Of a stretch of 64,000 nt of DNA, positions 46,906-64,000 are shown in pieces. Positions within the stretch are counted from its first letter, which is position 1. Each line of letters starts with the position of its first letter. The translations under genes and the position numbers were made by a program. The stretch covers positions 16,527,245 through 16,591,244 of the forward strand of contig CM119264.1 of NCBI GenBank assembly GCA_051294375.1, read 5' to 3'. The stretch is from Paraspadella gotoi (Eukaryota > Chaetognatha). A model generated the notes under the pieces. That model worked only from the letters and a program-made list of their open reading frames with translations, searched no databases and had not been told where the DNA came from.

Positions 46906-47100
46906 TTATCTCCTCTCAGCAGGTTTTTCAAAATGAATCGAATGAAATCCAGTGATATTTTTATTACTATATTCATTTTGCGTTTCGATCTCATATTTTT
47001 CCCGATCAAACTTGTCAATTTTTCCCCTCAACTCTTCGAAGGGAGACTTTTTACTCGAGGGTTTTGGATCCCCTTTCCTTCGCTTCCATTTACCAAACAT
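46906..47100 (-). CDS. Small charged ORF, unknown
   Basis: On the minus strand, ATG at 47100 opens a 64-residue frame beginning MFGKWKRRKGDPKPSSKKSP and continuing FEELRGKIDKFDREKYEIE, ending at a TAA. Composition is charged and non-repetitive, unlike the hydrophobic translation of the opposite strand. No splice context or family is evident, so it stays hypothetical. Confidence 0.25.
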   Translation of the reverse strand: MFGKWKRRKGDPKPSSKKSPFEELRGKIDKFDREKYEIETQNEYSNKNITGFHSIHFEKPAERR

Positions 47101-47888
47101 ATTTCGTTGGTTCTGCTTCTACCCAATACCCATACAAGGAGTTTATCAGTGATAATGTTTACTTTGACTGGGTTTTGTTTAAAAAAAAGGCTTAACTCAT
47201 AAAAGTCCGAGTATATACGTTTCATTTTCATTTTTCAATAGACTTATATATTTAATCAAATTTACTACTTTTTTTTATTATTTTTTTTTCTAAACGGAAA
47301 AACTAGAATATGTCACGCGATTAATCGACTTTCGAATCTTGCGGAACGCACTGTAAAAAACTTTCGTGTGATCCTCCGAGCTTTTCAAGTTAAAATCGTA
47401 AAAAAATCCTATAATCCGTAATTTGGGAATAAACGACCTTTTAAGCCTTTTTTTTTTCGGAAACGGGATATATTTTCGCGTTTCGAAAAACTGAATTTTC
47501 CGGCGGAAATTTTCAAATATTTCTCGTTGGAAAAAAAGATCGGTCGGGCGTCGCGTCGTCCCGCCTCGTCGTTGGAAATGAATCGAAATACGAGGTGATG
47601 AAGAATTAAAAGCTTACAACTTGTATTGAGTAAGAATAACACCATGAAATATTACGAAATTTAAACTCTGCCTTAAATTATAACTAATTTTGAAATGTAA
47701 ATGTTCAGAATAAAAACTTTGTTCATCGTGGTGACTCATAAAATAAACGTCTATCGATCGGTCGTTCGGTCGCTCCGCCAAATTAGTTCTAGACAATTGC
47801 TGGATTATATAGCCATTAATGGCAGGAATAATTGCCTTATTTGAAGGCTTTTTTATTTTACTCATTATCTTTCAGTCGACACTCTGAG

Positions 47889-59969
<12,081 letters not shown>

Positions 59970-60019
59970 GTGAGAACGTCACCGATATCGACACTTTTGG
60001 GTGAATGAAAATTAATTTA

Positions 60020-60025
60020 AATAAA
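60020..60025 (+). promoter_or_regulatory. Possible polyA signal after Vilse MyTH4
   Basis: AATAAA sits 51 bp after the last recognised Vilse exon. If the donor at 59970 is not used, translation reads AGG then stops at TGA (59971-59973), so this signal could end a short transcript without a RhoGAP domain. Confidence 0.3.
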
Positions 60026-60243
60026 AGACGGGATAATTGGTATTATCTTAACACAAAAATAACAAATGAAAAAATAATTAAATTCACGCTTGAATATCGC
60101 ATTAAAAACCTGTTTTCAAAACGTTGACAGCCAAATCAGTTGGAAATAAAAAAAAAAAAAATTGCGAGTCTCTTTCGCACATTAAACGACTGGAGGTTCG
60201 ATTCGCATAATCCTTTTATTGGTTTTTTCTTACAACAATTCAG

Positions 60244-60249
60244 TTTATT
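60244..60249 (-). promoter_or_regulatory. PolyA signal of fibrinogen-like gene
   Basis: TTTATT on the plus strand is AATAAA on the minus strand, about 120 bp downstream of the stop codon of the fibrinogen-related gene. Confidence 0.5.
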
Positions 60250-60368
60250 GCGTTTTTCTTAGCAAAGACCTTTTCAATCGGTACCGAGCTTGATCATCAT
60301 CATCATTCTCATCATTTCATAATCAATGTCGAGTGGCAAGATAATAGTCATCTTTCTCGTCAACATCA

Positions 60369-62990
60369 TCATCCTCTTCTTCGCTTTTCTTCGGCCGCAA
60401 AGTCGGGATTGGGTTTGATTTTCATGACGACCGACTTGAGCGTGGTTCCCTCGTCTAGAGCGAAGGTCTTCATGCAGTTGTCACCTGGGCATCTCGTCCC
60501 GCCTCCGACGCCTCCGCCGGCGCCGCCGACGCCCCGTGGAAAGACGCCGTTAAAGTTTGACCGGAAGCAGTCGGCGAACCACCAGCCGGACCGGAACTTG
60601 GAGGCGCAGTTGCCGTCTTTGAAAAGATCGTTGTCGCGGTCGTGGGTGCTGCGACGTCGGAGGGTGTTGGGTGTTGGGTGACGGTTATTATGTGAAATTA
60701 TACTCATCTCTTTTTAAAGATATTCCAAAATTGGAAGAAATCATAACCCTCTGTTTGACAACAATAAAACTAACTTCTCTGACCCGAGGAAAATGAAAAA
60801 AAAAAAACTCACGTGAACTGTCGCCCACTGTGTGTAAAATTCGCTAACAGCGTCTGCAAAGGATCGCTCATATTTCCATGAAACTCTCCAAGCGTCAACC
60901 GGAAGAGAGACTGTTCCGAGGCGACGTAGAATTTTCCGTAATCCGCTCGGAATCGCGATCCGGTTTCTAATGTTTCCAGCTCCACACGCAGCTTGTACTT
61001 TCCAGAGTTGGTGATGCTTAAAGACCGAAAAAAAAGGGGAGCAATTTAGGATGAGGAGGAGGCATTCGCGTCCTTTTGCTTTTCTAGAAAAAAATGTGAC
61101 GTGAAACGCCCTCTCACGGGTTGCTTTACCGTCACCTTGAAATGACGCGATTGCCAAGCCAAAAGTCCCCCGTCAAATTCCCGAATCCTTCGGCGTAAGA
61201 GTTCCAGTCTCGATCGAAATCGACGTCAGCGTCCCGTCGCCTTTGAATCAAAAGCCAATCATCGTCGCAAGCAGCCGTGAAAGATTCTGATTGGCGGGGA
61301 AGGAATTTGATTATTTAATGATGCAACCATCTGGAGACGGATAGACGGAAAAGTATCTAGTTCATCCCGCAACGTTTACCCGAGGACGAAATAAAGATCC
61401 TGTAGAGGCCCTCTGGTCGGCCTTTCGTCCAGTCGTATCCGTGAGCGCAGTCGTTCTTCAGTGTCTTCATCTTTGGCACTTCGGGGTGGACGTCGTCACC
61501 GTCATCGTCGATGCCTCCGACAGTCTCCATCAACGCCTCGGTCAAGACCTATAGCACGAGATGATCGATCAAGAATTTCAGCATTGATGTTGTAATAAAT
61601 CGATCGTGGAATACCTTAAACCTGGCGAGTTTGTTACGCATCCTGACGACCTTGGCGTCGGCCTCAACCGCCTTCGCTCGAAAGATTGAGTTCTGCCTCG
61701 CGGACTCGAGAAGATCGATCTGAAGTCGGAGTCGCTCGTCGTCCACTTCGTCCATTTGGAGGCTGAGGATTAATTAGGGGGATTTGATGAGGGGCAGAGC
61801 TGGGATGGTGGATTGGTGGTAATTTGTGGTAATTTGTGGCAACGTGAAGTCGAATTTTGCTTACAAAATTTTAATTTCGGATTATATTGTGAATGATTGG
61901 AGGAAATGCGTAATCAACTTCTAAAAAAAAAAATTGACTAAAACAGTAATAATAACGGTTAATTCTTTAAATCAGTTCCCTTGTCGAAAACACTGGAGTG
62001 GACTCCTTTTTATTTATGATCACCAAAACCAAGCACTCTGTTTCCCCTCCCACCCACCCACTTAACTTTTTCTCAGTCCTCACGAAAAATTCAAAACGGA
62101 ACCCGCTTTTTAAAAGACGCCCATAAACGCTTTCACACTTTGCATATTTTAAAAGGCGGCAGAGGACAAACCTGAATTCACGAGCCATTTTTGTCAGATG
62201 ACATCGAGAGCAACGCAATGAATCTTCGTTTTTGTCAAGAGATGACGATGACGATGATGACACTGAAATGTCGCTATCGTCCTGCAAAAGAGTAAAATGT
62301 AGTTTCGTTTTTACGGTAGCTGCTTGACTACGGAGTAATTGTCAGTAATTGTCAGTTTATATGAAAAATGATGTCGTGACTCAAAATTGTGCAGAAAAAA
62401 AAAGGGAAAGGGAAGATGAATGCTTGTAAAATTGATTGGCCTCACTTGCCATTAAAAGAACGTCGGCCATGTCGCGATGCCATTTTGTTTTTGTTGTGTC
62501 CCGAGAGGGCGACTGAGGTCTCGGGGGAAATTCTCGCCGTAGACGCGAATCTGAATTCCATGTTTTGATCTTGATGCCATCTTGACCCGAGATGATCCTC
62601 AGTTTACCTTTCAGGAAAAGAAAAAAAGTTTTTCTTTTTTATTTTCTTGTTCCACTACTTCCCCCGAAACAAAAAAAAAGAAATCCTAGATCTCCTAAAT
62701 CAAGATGGAACTTGGAAAAAAAAAATCATTTCTCCAATTCACTATCCTCTCACAGCAACTGAACAGCACCTCCGCGAGCCTTTGCTTTCTTCTCCTGCAG
62801 CAGCAGCAGCTGGAAGGCGTCGCTGATCGCGCTGGTTTGCCGCAAGATGTTGTCATGAATTTGGGACGAGTTTGGGCGGAAATGGTCGTCAACGGCGGCG
62901 CGGAGAGACGTCAAATCTCGACGCTGACGCCAAAGCGACGATCGTATTCCTCGCAGTTCCACCTTCAAGCGACGATTCAACGAGATGTTT
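60369..62990 (-). CDS. Fibrinogen-related protein (FReD lectin-like)
   Basis: A probably secreted recognition protein with a C-terminal fibrinogen domain; such proteins bind acetylated sugars or act in immunity in invertebrates. Exons from 5' to 3' on the minus strand: about 62990-62730 (coiled coil, [20 protein letters not shown]), 62283-62171 (Ser run, then [15 protein letters not shown]), about 61770-61617 ([17 protein letters not shown]), 61548-61380, 61286-61136, about 61016-60812 and 60648-60369. The last five join in phase. Domain signs: [60 protein letters not shown], the Ca2+ site [31 protein letters not shown] and [12 protein letters not shown] before the TGA. The usual W-x-x-W ligand segment is replaced by a Gly-rich stretch with an extra Cys pair (RCPGDNC). 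Joining of the first exon is unresolved. Confidence 0.8.
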
Positions 62991-64000
62991 GAAAATCGAT
63001 GACTGACCCTTCTTTTTATTTCTTTATTTTTTTAATTTATTTTTTAACTTTTAAACTTTTAAATTTTTTTAAAATTTTGTATTTATTTTTGTTTTTATCT
63101 AGGTATCAAATCAATGATGAAATAATTTTTTTTTTTTTTTTTTTTTTTTTTCTGAAATAAAAGAGACAATTTGACAATTAAGACAATAAGAAGATTAAAC
63201 GATTAAACGATGAGTATTGAGCAAGAAAAATTGCACTAATGGCACTAAAAATAAAATTCAAACAATTAAGGATCATTGCGGACATTGCAAATTGGAAAAG
63301 TATTAAGTATATCAATGAAAATCATGAGTGAATATTAGCATTAAATAAGATAAGATCAGATATTGAAAAAAAATTTCACCTCGATTCGTTGAACGTTCGA
63401 ATGGCAAATTTTGTCGGCCTCCCCGAAGCTGATGATGACCGGAGAAGAATTTTCCTTTCCCCAATTCGAGAATTCCGCTTCTCGATTAGTCCCTTTTTCG
63501 TGTGTGTCTGCGAGAAAAAAGGCAAATTCTTAACTCGAGTTTGTTTTTTAAAAATCGGTCGAAAAATGAAGTCGTAATTCACCGAATTTCTCATGGACTC
63601 CGTTGTCTTCGGAGGCTAAACCGCCGATCCTCGTCTTCGTTCCCGGGAAATCCGATACTACTTTCGATTATGTCAACGAAAACAAAAGGGCATCGGTTTT
63701 AATCTTTTTTTCGAGTCCGGCTCGAAATAATTAATATGTAGAAAAAACACACCTCTCTTCCATTGGTAACTCTTATCTCCTCTTTGGTTGATTTTCTTTC
63801 TTTGGGCTAAGGACGCGATCTGAAATGAAGGAGCTACTGGCGCCAAGAAGCCGCCATGAGCCACGCCCCTTTCACTCCTATCGGCCTCGTCGTTGACGAA
63901 CCGTCGATCCTCGCGTCGACCGACGCCGCTTGTCACGCCGGCGCCGTTCCCTGTGGCGCCCAGAGTCCCTGTGTCAAATTTTTCGTGATCGACGCCGCGC
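62991..64000. other. Upstream of fibrinogen-like gene
   Basis: Mainly AT-rich non-coding sequence, with a T run at 63126-63151. A minus-strand open frame near the window edge (about 63936 to 63800, VTSGVGRREDRRFVNDEAD then GGFLAPVAPSFQIAS) could be a 5' exon of the fibrinogen-related gene, but no signal peptide is visible in the window. Confidence 0.3.

Larger units (their letters stand above)
44783..47875. other. AT-rich intergenic stretch
   Basis: Mostly very AT-rich sequence with short TA-rich runs (near 45960 and 46520) and a CT tract (46829-46900). Two small candidate genes are listed separately. Otherwise nothing is recognised. Confidence 0.5.

Noticed and set aside
60409-60681. Plus-strand Pro-rich ORF
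   Set aside because: It is the antisense of the last exon of the fibrinogen-related gene, whose domain motifs are unmistakable on the minus strand.

Overview
This is a window of animal nuclear DNA, almost certainly from an invertebrate. The evidence is split genes with GT-AG introns and a mix of metazoan-only families: a nuclear receptor, a cadherin/EGF/LamG adhesion GPCR, a WW-MyTH4 RhoGAP and a fibrinogen-domain protein. CpG is not visibly depleted. Simple repeats are very abundant, mainly (CT)n/(GA)n and GAC/CGA triplets, and the triplets often run into coding sequence as Asp, Ser, Thr or Arg runs. I cannot name the phylum.

Layout. 1-11.1 kb is repeat-rich and holds only short candidate exons, some encoding acidic peptides (6.4-7.8 kb and 10.9-11.1 kb). 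11.4-25.5 kb (+) is an NR1-type nuclear receptor with DNA-binding and ligand-binding domains. Two blocks inside it are near-duplicated with many small indels next to runs of N, which looks like assembly damage. 25.5-28.7 kb is intergenic. 28.7-37.1 kb (+) is a two-exon adhesion GPCR of about 2,676 residues, nearly all in one 7.5-kb exon. 41.2-44.8 kb (+) is a two-pass auxiliary channel subunit of the KCNMB/TipE type. 47.9-60.0 kb (+) is the Vilse/ARHGAP39 orthologue, with tandem WW domains, long low-complexity exons and the start of a MyTH4 domain; its RhoGAP domain is not in the window. 60.2-about 63 kb (-) is a fibrinogen-related protein with a coiled-coil stem, facing Vilse tail to tail or nested in its next intron.

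The genes do not form a pathway. Several could share a neuronal or cell-contact setting (Vilse in Robo/Rac signalling, the channel subunit, the adhesion GPCR), but that is only family knowledge.

Most notable: a dispersed element with a conserved palindrome in three copies; a nuclear receptor whose last helix is separated from the rest of the ligand-binding domain by a long low-complexity insert; an adhesion GPCR with an unusual domain mix and an ITIM-like tail; and a Vilse gene that could end inside MyTH4. Exon limits were read by eye from splice signals and phase, so single-base errors are possible.
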